Below are positions 1-7,783 of a DNA stretch of 22,288 nucleotides, piece by piece. Origin of the DNA: a virus; IMG/VR virus record IMGVR_UViG_3300023180_000444, positions 1 through 22,288 of that record, one strand, 5' to 3'. Position numbers and translations under genes: made by a program. The notes under the pieces were generated by a model. The model searched no databases. It saw only the letters and a program-made list of their open reading frames with translations, and had not been told where the DNA came from. Position 1 is the stretch's first letter; each line of letters starts with the position of its first letter.

Positions 1-1791
1 AATTTCTCCGCCTTCGCCAACAACTGCTGCTGTGTATTCTCCTGAAAATACAGAGTCGATAACATACACTTGTTCTTCTTCGTTGCCTGCTGTTCTTGTA
101 ACTGAATTGTTTAGAATAATTGTTCTAGCGACGTTCTTCAAATGATTTAATGCTGCAAATCTATATACTGTATCACCTGATAAAGCAGTATTAGCTTCAT
201 TTGGTCTAACAGTAGTTGAACGTAATTCGTCACCTAACAATGAAGTTTTTGCTGGAATAATAAGTGGAAGAATTTCTGTATAATCACCAGTGCTTAATTT
301 AACTGTAGTAGTTCCAGTGTATTCATCATTTGCACGTTCTAGTGCATATCTAATAGTTTTTAAAGGTTTAAATGGATCAATACCTGCATTTGGATTGTCT
401 CTATCGTCAACACCGTTATAAGGATCTACATAGAAAAATCTAGACGATAAACCAAATTTATCATATCCAAGTGTTTGTTCTGATTGTACTGTTAATAATT
501 CGTCTTGGTTACCAATTGGCACGTTTGCTGCACCAAGTGTACTTTGGTCACCGGCTAATGTTCTTGTTAAACCATAAGTTAACAAGTCTCCAGGGTTGAT
601 CATACCAATTTGATCATCACCTAAGAGTAATACATCCCAATATACAAATCCTGACCCGTTGTCTCCAGGGAAATTTTCGGCTGTAGCTTCGTGTTCATAG
701 TTACATGAATATGCAGTACCTCTGTAAATAATAACATCATTTACAGCATAAACTGTACCTTGTACCCAAGAACCTTTCCATGCCTGGCTTTCTACAACAA
801 CTTCCCAGTTACCTGCATCTAAATAATCTAAACTCGAACCGTCATCTGTTGAATCAAGTAACGCAATATAAAGATTGCCGCCTCGTTGCACAACATCACC
901 TGTTTTATAATTACCAGATGCTGCCCAAGGGCCTCTTAAATTAAATCCTTTTTCAATAATAGCCCAGTAAGTACCACCATCTGGTTGATAAATTGAGTCA
1001 CCTGGTGTTCTACCATAGCTATTTGCCGACGCTCTATAAACATATCCGCCGTGCTGTACAACATCACCAATTGCATAGTAAGTTGTTGAATCCCATGTTC
1101 CTTTAAGTTTATGTCCAGCGATATAAACTGTAAAGTTTGAATCTGTAATTGACGATCCAGAGACGTGTCCAATCAACACTCTCATTAAAGTGCCGCCGTA
1201 TTCTACGATATCGTTGGCTTTATATTTTGTATCTGAAGCCCATTCGCCTGCATAGTGAATATTTGTGTATGCAGTACCCCATTTTACTTGATCTAATTCT
1301 AAACCTTCTGCTGTTGTAGCAGCTGATGTATGACCTGTAATACATCTATAAACAATACCATTGTATCTAACTTGATCGCCAACACCGTATCTTGTTGATG
1401 TAGCCCAATCACCTTTCCACCCTACTGCCTGAGCAATAACTGTCCAGTCAGAAAGGTTATCGTCAAAATAAGTTCCGCTAGTATGTGCAGTTCCGACAAG
1501 CCAAACGTTACCACCATAGGATACTACTTCGCCTGGGAAGTAATCGGTAGCTGTTGCCCAACTTCCTCTATAATAAACACCGTCGGTGTGCTTTTTCCAT
1601 GCTGGTTGTGATACAGTGTCACCTGGTGGAACAAATGTAAAATCTGCATTGAAATTACTTGAAGTATGCTGTCTAATACAAATCCAAGAACTACCTGCGT
1701 ATAATACAACATCATCTTTGTTATATGATGTAGAGGTAGCCCAGTTGCTTCTCCAGGTATACCTAATTCTGCTTATCTTAAACTCTGCCAT
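1..1791 (-). CDS. Partial virion adhesin-like protein: seven tandem W/Y/G modules, then start of a beta-helix
   Basis: The frame is open from the ATG at 1791 to the window edge (597 codons, no stop), so the C-terminus is missing. Residues about 10-395 hold seven modules of 48-55 residues. Each follows a pattern of W, then about 5-8 residues, then Y..(G/N)D.V.Y.G..Y, and often a trailing H(T/V)S. This resembles chitin/carbohydrate-binding modules of the CBM5/12 type. From about residue 453 the sequence FYVDPYNGVDD, followed by a KPLKTIRYAL segment, resembles the start of a pectate-lyase-like right-handed beta-helix. The start follows the previous gene's TAG by 10 bases, with AGGA in the SD position. 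It is last in the fibre operon as read in this window. I infer a virion-surface fibre or baseplate adhesin that binds host or particle glycans. The module family is inferred from pattern only, and no catalytic residues are visible. Confidence 0.7.
   Translation of the reverse strand, partial: MAEFKISRIRYTWRSNWATSTSYNKDDVVLYAGSSWICIRQHTSSNFNADFTFVPPGDTVSQPAWKKHTDGVYYRGSWATATDYFPGEVVSYGGNVWLVGTAHTSGTYFDDNLSDWTVIAQAVGWKGDWATSTRYGVGDQVRYNGIVYRCITGHTSAATTAEGLELDQVKWGTAYTNIHYAGEWASDTKYKANDIVEYGGTLMRVLIGHVSGSSITDSNFTVYIAGHKLKGTWDSTTYYAIGDVVQHGGYVYRASANSYGRTPGDSIYQPDGGTYWAIIEKGFNLRGPWAASGNYKTGDVVQRGGNLYIALLDSTDDGSSLDYLDAGNWEVVVESQAWKGSWVQGTVYAVNDVIIYRGTAYSCNYEHEATAENFPGDNGSGFVYWDVLLLGDDQIGMINPGDLLTYGLTRTLAGDQSTLGAANVPIGNQDELLTVQSEQTLGYDKFGLSSRFFYVDPYNGVDDRDNPNAGIDPFKPLKTIRYALERANDEYTGTTTVKLSTGDYTEILPLIIPAKTSLLGDELRSTTVRPNEANTALSGDTVYRFAALNHLKNVARTIILNNSVTRTAGNEEEQVYVIDSVFSGEYTAAVVGEGGEI
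607..1764 (-). repeat. Seven tandem protein modules (carbohydrate-binding-like)
   Basis: Module starts, by residue of the enclosing protein, are approximately 10, 74, 124, 178, 229, 282 and 337. Conserved positions are a Trp near the start, a Tyr about 7 residues later, a (G/N)D-x-V hydrophobic strand, a Gly pair or single Gly, and an aromatic in the last strand. The copies have diverged strongly at the DNA level, so the array is old rather than a recent expansion. Confidence 0.7.
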
Positions 1792-1801
1792 ATCTTATAT
1801 C

Positions 1802-2173
1802 CTAACCGTTTGATGAATGTCCTGTTGGATATTCATAGTTTTGATTAATTCTTTGTACTAACATACCTTCGTTGTCTACATAATAAAGTATACTTCTTTC
1901 ATCCCAACGATATTGTGTATAATACATATTTGTATAATTTTGTTCATGATCTGCTGCAATTCCGTCAAAGAAATCAACACCTGGTTCAAAATCTTCAAAT
2001 GTGTCTTCTGGTGCTCCTGGAAGGTTAATATCAATAGTATCTTTGTCTTTTAAATTATCAACACGTCTTAGATATAATTCACCATCTGCATTTCTGCGAA
2101 TAGCATAGAAATATCTAGGACTGTCTCCTAATCCTCTTTCAGGATCTTGACCAAAGTAATAAGGACTCGCCAT
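1802..2173 (-). CDS. Small virion-associated-like protein, unknown function
   Basis: This is a 123-residue acidic protein rich in Tyr, Asp and Asn, with no membrane segment or signal peptide. It begins MASPYYFGQDPERGLGDSP and has a mixed beta-like pattern (YFYAIRRNADGELYLRRVD). Its ATG overlaps the previous stop by one base (TAATG at 2171-2175 on the minus strand), which implies translational coupling to the upstream gene. Its TAG lies 10 bases before the next start. Its place within a run of fibre-like genes suggests a virion or fibre-assembly role, but I recognise no named family. Confidence 0.75.
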   Translation of the reverse strand: MASPYYFGQDPERGLGDSPRYFYAIRRNADGELYLRRVDNLKDKDTIDINLPGAPEDTFEDFEPGVDFFDGIAADHEQNYTNMYYTQYRWDERSILYYVDNEGMLVQRINQNYEYPTGHSSNG

Positions 2174-2505
2174 TATGAAATCTCCACGTAACTGACAGTA
2201 GCATCAACACTGTCGTCTGTATCAGATGCAATTCTTAAACCGGCAGTAGCAGGCAAAACTAATCTTTCACCTTGTGTAATAACCTTAGCACTCGACCCCG
2301 GAGGAATCGGTACCTGTCTAACATAATTTCCTTGAGTAGAGTTTTCATCAACTACATAAACATCTACAAGAACTGTGTCATAATCTGACGTGTTAGCAAG
2401 GTTACAACCAATTATTGTAGCTCTAACACCTTCTGGAATCTGTACGATATCAACCGGTGTTGTTCCTACTTGTGTTACCACTGACTGTTTAAATACTGTT
2501 GGCAT
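2173..2505 (-). CDS. Small beta-rich structural protein, paralogue of 5629-6006
   Basis: The protein has 110 residues and is beta-rich, with neither membrane segment nor signal. The core runs RATIIGCNLAN, then VDVYVVD, a PIPPG turn, GERLVLPATAGLRI, and a final beta strand. The same succession occurs in the 125-residue protein at 5629-6006 (TTMILCN, VNIYLV, TIPAGET, EKIILDSGDEIWI), so the two appear to be diverged duplicates. The start at 2505 follows the upstream TAA by 6 bases, with purine-rich GGATAAAGAAAG as ribosome binding site. A virion decoration or fibre-associated beta-sandwich is likely; the exact role is unknown. Confidence 0.75.
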   Translation of the reverse strand: MPTVFKQSVVTQVGTTPVDIVQIPEGVRATIIGCNLANTSDYDTVLVDVYVVDENSTQGNYVRQVPIPPGSSAKVITQGERLVLPATAGLRIASDTDDSVDATVSYVEIS

Positions 2506-2511
2506 CTTTCT

Positions 2512-3576
2512 TTATCCTAACATTAATGCAAATGATGCTGCAATGTCATTTGCTGTAATTTCAGAAACAGCACCTGAAGCACCTGCTGGTGAACTCCATG
2601 CAGCGCCGTCCCAAGTTTCCAACGCCTTAGACGTTGTGTTATATCTTGTCATACCTAATACTGCATAAGCAGTAGGTCTTTCTGCATCAGTTCCTCTTGG
2701 AGGAACAAATCCGTTGTTTGTATCAATTCTAAAATAACCAGTACCTGTTTGTGCAATTTGTGTAATTGCATTATTAGAAACGTTAGTAATTGTGTTGTCA
2801 ACAATTTCAAAGTTTCCTAATCTAACACCGCCTGCGCCTGCGCCGTCAATGTATAAATCTAATCCTGGTTGAGTTGTTATTTCGTTATTTCTAAATATTA
2901 AATTTCCGATATCAAGTGTCGGAACATTCAATGTGTCTGCATATAAATCGCCAACGTGTACTGTTAACCATCTTTGTGTTGCTGAGCCTAAACTGTAAGT
3001 TAAGTTTGTTTCTGGAATTAAATCAGAAGCAATACTTGCATTAAAAATAATTTCGTCTGTTAGTGCATCACCAATGGTGATGTTTCCGCCTAGTGTGATG
3101 TTTCCGTCTGCATTGATGCTTCCTGTAACATATAAGTTACCGTCAATATTGGTGCTTGAAAATACTTCTAGTGTTCCTGAAGCGTTAGGGCGGATTTCTA
3201 AATTAACATTACTGTTAATGGTTGAAATTACATTGTTATGAATTTCAATATCATCAACTTGTAATTTAGAATTGTAAACTACTGGGTCTGATCCTGAAGG
3301 TGCAAAAGATAACGTAGTATCACTTGAAATAGTGTTACCGGTAAAATGAAGATTACCAACGTCAAGTTGATTATCTACTGTTAGTGTTGTTGATCTTGTT
3401 GTTCCTGAAACGTGTAAATCAGTCGATGGCGAAGAAGTGTTTACACCTACACGAGCGTTGTTTACATCTAGGTATAATATGTCAGGGTCTGTTGCTCCAT
3501 TTCTAAAGGTTAAATCCACACCATCACGTATGAGATTTGCCTTTAAGAGCGGCCCACTGATACGTCCAACTGCCAT
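2512..3576 (-). CDS. Tail-fibre-like structural protein A
   Basis: The protein has 354 residues. I place the start at the ATG at 3576, not at an in-frame ATG 60 bases upstream. AAGGAGAG sits just before 3576, and the N-terminus (GRISGPLLKANLIRDGVDL) then matches the N-terminus of its neighbour at 3693-5063. The middle has fibre-type repeats such as GNLYVTGSINADGN and a LG.A.QRW segment. The C-terminal part carries PPRGTDAERP, then MTRYNTTSKALETWDGAAW, a module shared with the next two genes upstream. It ends in ALMLG. A late-promoter-like ATAAATA lies 97 bases upstream. It is probably a trimeric fibre or baseplate appendage protein; the adhesion target is unknown. Confidence 0.8.
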   Translation of the reverse strand: MAVGRISGPLLKANLIRDGVDLTFRNGATDPDILYLDVNNARVGVNTSSPSTDLHVSGTTRSTTLTVDNQLDVGNLHFTGNTISSDTTLSFAPSGSDPVVYNSKLQVDDIEIHNNVISTINSNVNLEIRPNASGTLEVFSSTNIDGNLYVTGSINADGNITLGGNITIGDALTDEIIFNASIASDLIPETNLTYSLGSATQRWLTVHVGDLYADTLNVPTLDIGNLIFRNNEITTQPGLDLYIDGAGAGGVRLGNFEIVDNTITNVSNNAITQIAQTGTGYFRIDTNNGFVPPRGTDAERPTAYAVLGMTRYNTTSKALETWDGAAWSSPAGASGAVSEITANDIAASFALMLG

Positions 3577-3645
3577 TTGCTCTCCTTTACACGGGGATCC
3601 TGTCCCTCCAACTACCTTACATTGCGAGTTGACCACAGTAATAGA

Positions 3646-3666
3646 TCAACGCATGGACTACGTTGA
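3646..3666 (-). other. Hairpin in 5' leader of fibre gene A
   Basis: TCAACG and CGTTGA form a 6-bp stem around a 9-base loop, directly downstream of the late-promoter core at 3673-3679. It would lie at or near the 5' end of the transcript. Similar leader hairpins occur after the late promoters at 7493 and 11740. Confidence 0.4.
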
Positions 3667-3672
3667 CAATTG

Positions 3673-3679
3673 TATTTAT
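3673..3679 (-). promoter_or_regulatory. Late promoter core (ATAAATA) for fibre gene A
   Basis: The minus strand reads GCATAAATACA in the 116-base gap between two fibre-like genes. It matches the T4-type late promoter core TATAAATA in 7 of 8 positions. It would start a transcript covering 3576 leftward to gene 1. No -35 element is expected for this promoter class. Confidence 0.6.
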
Positions 3680-3692
3680 GCCAAAAGGAGAA

Positions 3693-5063
3693 TTACCCTA
3701 ACATTAGGTCATATACGACAGCTAATTGTTCCATTAATGGTTCGTTTACTTCTTCACCACCACCTGTTGAACGTCTATATCCGTCGCCAGTTTGAGACCC
3801 TACTGTGATAGTAATATCGTTGAGTGGACTAGCACCACCTACAAACACAGTTCCTGGTATTAGTAGAGTATCGCCTACGTTGTAGCCAACACCTTTAGTT
3901 GTTATTTCTATAGATAATACTCCGCTTACTAGAGTAAATCTAAAATCTGCACCTGTACCAATACCTGATGTGCTTATTTGTGATACTGGGTATTGAATCT
4001 GATCTGCAAGTCCTGATAATCCACCAGTAAATGATACATTATCAATTTCACCAGCAAATGCTTCTAAATATTGTCTATCTGTGTTCCAACGTAGATCAGC
4101 AAGTTCAGGTTTACTAGGTCTTGATGCGTCACCGCCTCCTGGTATCCTAACTGCATTTGTACCCATAAATCTAAGATAGCCTGCACCTGTACTTCCAAAT
4201 TTAAGTGGAGTAGTTCCGTTTAAATTTGTAATGTCGTTTGCTTGCCATTTAGTGTCTTCAATAAATGTAATACCTGTATCTGGATTTAATTCTACAAAGT
4301 CATCAGATTGTGCTCCAAATATTTCATTTGTTACACCATTAATATATAACTGATCACTTACCAATGAAGAGTAAGGTCTATTAGTAACTACGTTTGTTAA
4401 ATCTGGGGTGTGTAGTGATAGCCATTTTCTTGCTGTACTATCATTCGCTTGTTGTCCTAGCTCGTGTGTTAGATCTTTTCCAGGAAGAATATCTTGTGTT
4501 AGGTCTGGGTTGATAACAATAACATCAATTTCTTCATCTCCAAGTATAACTGTTCCTGCTGTTGTTAAATCGCCATCAATGGTGATGTTTCCTGTAACAG
4601 CAAGATCACCATAGATATTTGTATTAGCAGTAACATCAACAGTTCCTGTTCCACTAGCTTGTAAGGTAACTGAAGAATTTGAATCTAAAGTTCCTATAAT
4701 GTTATCAGTAAAATATAATTCGTCCGACTCTAGTCTATCAAAGTAATATGTTCCTGTATCAGAAATATTAAGTTGATTAATATATAAAGGACCTACAATA
4801 GTAGAAATAGTTCCGTTAGATCTAATAATGATATTATCTAATTTAGAATAATCATCAACTGATACATCAGTTGAACGAATATCTGTCGAAATGTCTAAAT
4901 CAAAATATGGAGCGTCATTCCTAATACCAACTTTGCCGTCGGTAACACTTAGGTATAATAGAGAGGTAGAGTCAAATGTTGTGTTAGAGAATTTAAGATC
5001 AACGTTGTCTCTTTTTAGGTTTTGCTCTAATAAGTGGCCGCCAATTCGCCCTAATTGTGCCAT
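3693..5063 (-). CDS. Tail-fibre-like structural protein B
   Basis: The protein has 456 residues and is a paralogue of the protein at 2512-3576. The N-terminus (GRIGGHLLEQNLKRDNVDLKF) and the segment around LYLSVTDGKVGIRNDAP align with it. So do GDLAVTGNITIDGDLT, the RKWLSLHTPDL segment, and the IPGGGDASRP...LRWNTDRQYLEAF module. The last residues DLMLG nearly match the paralogue's ALMLG, and their last codons are almost identical. A longer C-terminal insert after about residue 335 (beta-rich, Gly/Ile-rich) is absent from the paralogue. AAGGAG precedes the ATG and overlaps the stop of the gene upstream. It is likely a virion fibre or appendage subunit. Confidence 0.8.
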   Translation of the reverse strand: MAQLGRIGGHLLEQNLKRDNVDLKFSNTTFDSTSLLYLSVTDGKVGIRNDAPYFDLDISTDIRSTDVSVDDYSKLDNIIIRSNGTISTIVGPLYINQLNISDTGTYYFDRLESDELYFTDNIIGTLDSNSSVTLQASGTGTVDVTANTNIYGDLAVTGNITIDGDLTTAGTVILGDEEIDVIVINPDLTQDILPGKDLTHELGQQANDSTARKWLSLHTPDLTNVVTNRPYSSLVSDQLYINGVTNEIFGAQSDDFVELNPDTGITFIEDTKWQANDITNLNGTTPLKFGSTGAGYLRFMGTNAVRIPGGGDASRPSKPELADLRWNTDRQYLEAFAGEIDNVSFTGGLSGLADQIQYPVSQISTSGIGTGADFRFTLVSGVLSIEITTKGVGYNVGDTLLIPGTVFVGGASPLNDITITVGSQTGDGYRRSTGGGEEVNEPLMEQLAVVYDLMLG

Positions 5064-5073
5064 TTAAAACTCC

Positions 5074-5619
5074 TTAGTTTGCAAATCCAAAGAACATTGT
5101 TACATATTTGCTGTAAGGTATTGGACTTGTAAACTTTAAATACCATCCATCTGCATATGGTGCGCCTGGACCGGTTAAACTTCCGCTTGTGCTTTGTTCT
5201 AGTGTAAAGTTTGTTGTAGGAATTTGCATGACATTTTCTACTAAAACAATTATGTTATTAGCACTAGAAGGAATGTTTGCTAAAGGACCAAAGACTGTTT
5301 CTGTAGCATCTCCTGGTCCAAATGATTCGATGGAAATTGCTGATGCTCCTGGAGCTCTAATAGTTTCCCAAGTGCCATTAATGTAGCCTTCAAACGAATC
5401 TGTATCTGTATTAAATCTTAAATAACCATTTCCAGGATAAGTTGAATTACCATCTGCTGGTTGTCTTACCGCAGTTACGTCAGGACGCTGTGCTTGTGAT
5501 CCTTTAGGAACCATTACTGCTCCATTAAAATCCATCACAGCACGACCGTGTGCGTTTACCTGAAAGGTATTATCACTAGGACTATACTTCGATGTATTCT
5601 GTGACTTTAAAAATTTCAT
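5074..5619 (-). CDS. Fibre-associated structural protein with RP/NT module
   Basis: The protein has 181 residues. The middle holds VPKGSQAQRP, followed by GYLRFNTDTDSFEGYINGTW. This module recurs in both larger fibre-like neighbours (P.G....RP, a short gap, R(F/Y/W)NT, E, aromatic-x-G-x-W). Here the whole protein is little more than this module plus a beta-rich C-terminus ending FFGFAN. The SD (AAGGAAGG) overlaps the preceding TAA. The gap to the next gene is 10 bases and that gene's SD overlaps this stop. It may be a short fibre, collar or connector subunit. Confidence 0.75.
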   Translation of the reverse strand: MKFLKSQNTSKYSPSDNTFQVNAHGRAVMDFNGAVMVPKGSQAQRPDVTAVRQPADGNSTYPGNGYLRFNTDTDSFEGYINGTWETIRAPGASAISIESFGPGDATETVFGPLANIPSSANNIIVLVENVMQIPTTNFTLEQSTSGSLTGPGAPYADGWYLKFTSPIPYSKYVTMFFGFAN

Positions 5620-5628
5620 AGTCCTTCC

Positions 5629-6006
5629 TTAAACTGCAAGTGAACTAATTGTAGCAGTAACTAAACTTGCTGCACTAGTTCCAATCCAAATTTCATCACC
5701 GCTATCTAAAATAATTTTTTCATCGCTGAAAAATACAGTTTCGCCTGCAGGTATTGTAAGATTACTTACAATTAAATTATCAGCTGCTGCGGTGTCACCA
5801 CTTCTTACTAGATAGATATTAACAGCACAAGTATCTACTGACTCATCTGTAATATCAGGTGTTCCTGTATTACATAAAATCATAGTTGTTATAGCTGTTG
5901 TTTGCCCTGTTACAGCACCCCCAATAGGAGCTCCTGTAGTTGACGCAGTGAAAACTTTGCTTGGTACAGTTATTGAAGATCCAGTTAATTGTGTACTTGT
6001 TATCAT
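5629..6006 (-). CDS. Small beta-rich structural protein, paralogue of 2173-2505
   Basis: The protein has 125 residues and a Ser/Thr-rich N-terminus. The core TTMILCN, VNIYLV, TIPAGET, IILDSGDEIWI parallels the 110-residue protein at 2173-2505. There is no membrane segment, signal or Cys pair. The ATG at 6006 has AAGGGA 6 bases upstream, overlapping the stop of the preceding gene. It is probably a virion decoration or fibre-attachment beta-sandwich; function is unproven. Confidence 0.75.
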   Translation of the reverse strand: MITSTQLTGSSITVPSKVFTASTTGAPIGGAVTGQTTAITTMILCNTGTPDITDESVDTCAVNIYLVRSGDTAAADNLIVSNLTIPAGETVFFSDEKIILDSGDEIWIGTSAASLVTATISSLAV

Positions 6007-6015
6007 CGTTTTCCC

Positions 6016-6981
6016 TTAAAAAAGCATACTAAAGAGCAATGCTCTATTCTTACTTATTAATTCTCCAGTATCTGTTGAGTTAGTAAAGAACATACCTGTT
6101 TTTCCGACAGCAGGTTCGTTGCTATAAACAATAGTACTATCTACTACATACGCTGGAGTAACTGCAATTTTTTCTAGTTCAATACCGTAGTTTACTTGTA
6201 ATTTACCAGTACCTTGAGTACGAACAAAAATATTTGCGTTTGTATCGTTATTAGTAATTTCGTTTCCCGAAAACTCTAAACTTTGTATTGTAGTTCTGTT
6301 AGAATAAAATTGCGAGTTTAATACTCCGTCGACTAATACAGATACTGCACTTTCACCGAAAGAACTGTAACCAGTATTGTCAGTCAAATATGCTAAACTT
6401 CCTGACACATCTTTATCTGTAATAATAACTCTTGTGTTATCATCAATAATTTGGAAGGTCGGATTATCTCTAATTGAATCGTCTACATACTTTTTATTAG
6501 GTATGTCGTCATCATCAGTGATTTGCAATTCATAATTTAATGTTCCTAAAACTTTTACTACACCTGTACCTGTACCAATAAGTGTTAAGTCACCATCATC
6601 TGTTTCAGAATTAGTTAAAACTTTTCTAACACGAATTGCACTGTTGGCATAGTTAAATGTAGTTTCAGGTGAACCAAATGCAAAGTTAAAAGTATCATCG
6701 CTTTCGTTATAAACGATAGTTGCAGGAGTTTCGGTTCCTCTATCAATTTGAATACCTGAGTAACCTAGTGTTACTCCTGCACCTGTTTCGCCATAGTTTA
6801 AAACTATGATGTTATCGTTTACATTTAGGTTTTCTGCTGATACAGTTAGTGTGTCACCTTCAACGACAAGGTTACCTGTAACCTTTACTTCACCAATACC
6901 CGGACCTGTGTCGAATAAAATTTTATTCCCTTCACCGGTCTTGATTGTGTAATCGCCGTTAGTTTGTACGAACTGTGCCAT
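6016..6981 (-). CDS. Tail-fibre-like structural protein C
   Basis: The protein has 321 residues. The N-terminal part (GEVKVTGNLVVEGDTLTV, then NDNIIVLNYGETGAGVT) is the G-x-V-x-VTGNL-type beta repeat common in fibre proteins of marine T4-like phages. There is no enzymatic motif. It ends in LLFSMLF, echoing the hydrophobic LMLG tails of fibre-like proteins A and B. The ATG has only a weak SD (TAGG, 10 bases away) and the gene sits 13 bases after the gene upstream, so coupling is likely. A virion fibre or baseplate-appendage role is inferred from sequence style and context. Confidence 0.75.
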   Translation of the reverse strand: MAQFVQTNGDYTIKTGEGNKILFDTGPGIGEVKVTGNLVVEGDTLTVSAENLNVNDNIIVLNYGETGAGVTLGYSGIQIDRGTETPATIVYNESDDTFNFAFGSPETTFNYANSAIRVRKVLTNSETDDGDLTLIGTGTGVVKVLGTLNYELQITDDDDIPNKKYVDDSIRDNPTFQIIDDNTRVIITDKDVSGSLAYLTDNTGYSSFGESAVSVLVDGVLNSQFYSNRTTIQSLEFSGNEITNNDTNANIFVRTQGTGKLQVNYGIELEKIAVTPAYVVDSTIVYSNEPAVGKTGMFFTNSTDTGELISKNRALLFSMLF

Positions 6982-6994
6982 TATTCAGTACCTA

Positions 6995-7390
6995 TTAAGA
7001 AATTGCTGTTAATACGATGTAGTCTGCTGATGAATCGTTTTCTAGATACCAAGTATACTTGTTACCAGAAAAGTCAGTAGCAACACGCTTAGTAATTTTA
7101 GCAATGTTTACTAGATCAGCGTCAAGGTTACCTGTTGTAGAACCTTGTAACTGCATTTCACCTTGTGCAGCTGGTGTACCATTTTTCAACTTACAAGTTA
7201 GATAATTTGCAGTTGTTCCAATGTCGCCAACTCTTACTACTGTGAATGAAGTTGCTCCACGTTGTTTAATAATAACACCGTCTGTTCTATTTGATGTGCC
7301 ATCGTGGAAATTAACAGTGATACCTGTATCTGAAACTGGTGATTTGATTACATCTACACCATTTACATCTTTTCTAAGTGGTCTTCCCAT
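6995..7390 (-). CDS. Virion structural protein, first gene of fibre operon
   Basis: The protein has 131 residues and a basic N-terminus (MGRPLRKDVNGVDVI), then alternating beta-type segments (GVIIKQRGATSFTVVRVGD) and a YTWYLENDSSADYIVL end. Proteins of this type appear, from memory, downstream of gp23 in T4-like cyanophages, where they are annotated as structural. AGGAGA lies 6 bases before the ATG. It is the first gene after the late promoter at 7493-7499, with a leader of about 100 bases. The specific role is unknown. Confidence 0.75.
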   Translation of the reverse strand: MGRPLRKDVNGVDVIKSPVSDTGITVNFHDGTSNRTDGVIIKQRGATSFTVVRVGDIGTTANYLTCKLKNGTPAAQGEMQLQGSTTGNLDADLVNIAKITKRVATDFSGNKYTWYLENDSSADYIVLTAIS

Positions 7391-7462
7391 TTGTTTTCTC
7401 CTATGTTTAGAAGTCCGATGCGGGTTCTAGCCGCTACGAGGTTTGGTTTCCCCATAAGTCCA

Positions 7463-7474
7463 CCACCTTGGTGG
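7463..7474 (-). other. Small leader hairpin
   Basis: CCACC and GGTGG flank a 2-base centre, about 20 bases downstream of the late promoter at 7493-7499, within the 105-base leader of the 131-residue structural gene. The rest of this leader shows only a weak 4-bp GCGG/CCGC pairing. A two-base loop is strained, so the fold may be less stable than it looks. Confidence 0.3.
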
Positions 7475-7492
7475 CACACTATCTGACACAAG

Positions 7493-7499
7493 TATTTAT
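7493..7499 (-). promoter_or_regulatory. Late promoter core (ATAAATA) for fibre operon
   Basis: The minus strand reads AGATAAATACTT. The core overlaps the TAA stop (7496-7498) of the small orphan gene upstream. It lies about 100 bases before the ATG at 7390 and would drive the genes from 7390 down to gene 1. Confidence 0.65.
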
Positions 7500-7783
7500 C
7501 TTTTGCTCAACAAAGCCATAAGTTCTACCTTACTTATAGTATTCATTAGTGCATTGATTTTGTCTATTTCGTCTTGTGCTTTTGCAATAGCGTGAGTGCT
7601 TTTTGTTTGTTTATAGCGTATTAGATGCTCCATATAGTTTTTCATATGGCCTTCTACTGCTGTTTGGATTGTTCTTACATCATGTGAGAACATAGGAAAA
7701 CGCTTCTTCCACTTATCGAATTGATCTCTAAGTTTATTGAAATCTTCGTGACTTGTAATATCTTCCATAACAATATTTAACAC
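7496..7783 (-). CDS. Small helical protein, unknown function
   Basis: The ORF has 95 codons if it starts at the GTG (7783), or 90 if it starts at the ATG at 7768. The product is highly charged and predicted all-helical (FNKLRDQFDKWKKRFP, then HAIAKAQDEIDKINALM). There is no recognised domain, signal or membrane segment. It is isolated between the gp23 terminator and the next late promoter. A perfect TTGACA box at 7798-7803 and TTAAAT at 7775-7780 would place +1 at about the ATG at 7768. That favours the shorter form, perhaps leaderless. Its stop overlaps the late promoter of the fibre operon. It could be an early or middle-expressed gene inside the late region. Confidence 0.65.
   Translation of the reverse strand: MLNIVMEDITSHEDFNKLRDQFDKWKKRFPMFSHDVRTIQTAVEGHMKNYMEHLIRYKQTKSTHAIAKAQDEIDKINALMNTISKVELMALLSKR

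Noticed and set aside
3067-3087. Palindrome CATCACCAATGGTGATG inside fibre-like gene A
   Set aside because: It encodes the repeating NITIGDA-type fibre pattern. The neighbouring gene has a similar but non-palindromic stretch, so coincidence is likely.
2512-3636. Longer start for fibre-like protein A
   Set aside because: No SD precedes 3636, and the paralogue's N-terminus aligns from the ATG at 3576, which has AAGGAGAG.
7391-7440. tRNA T-arm-like string GGGTTCTAGCC in a leader
   Set aside because: The loop lacks the TTCRA pattern, and no acceptor or anticodon stems can be drawn on either strand.
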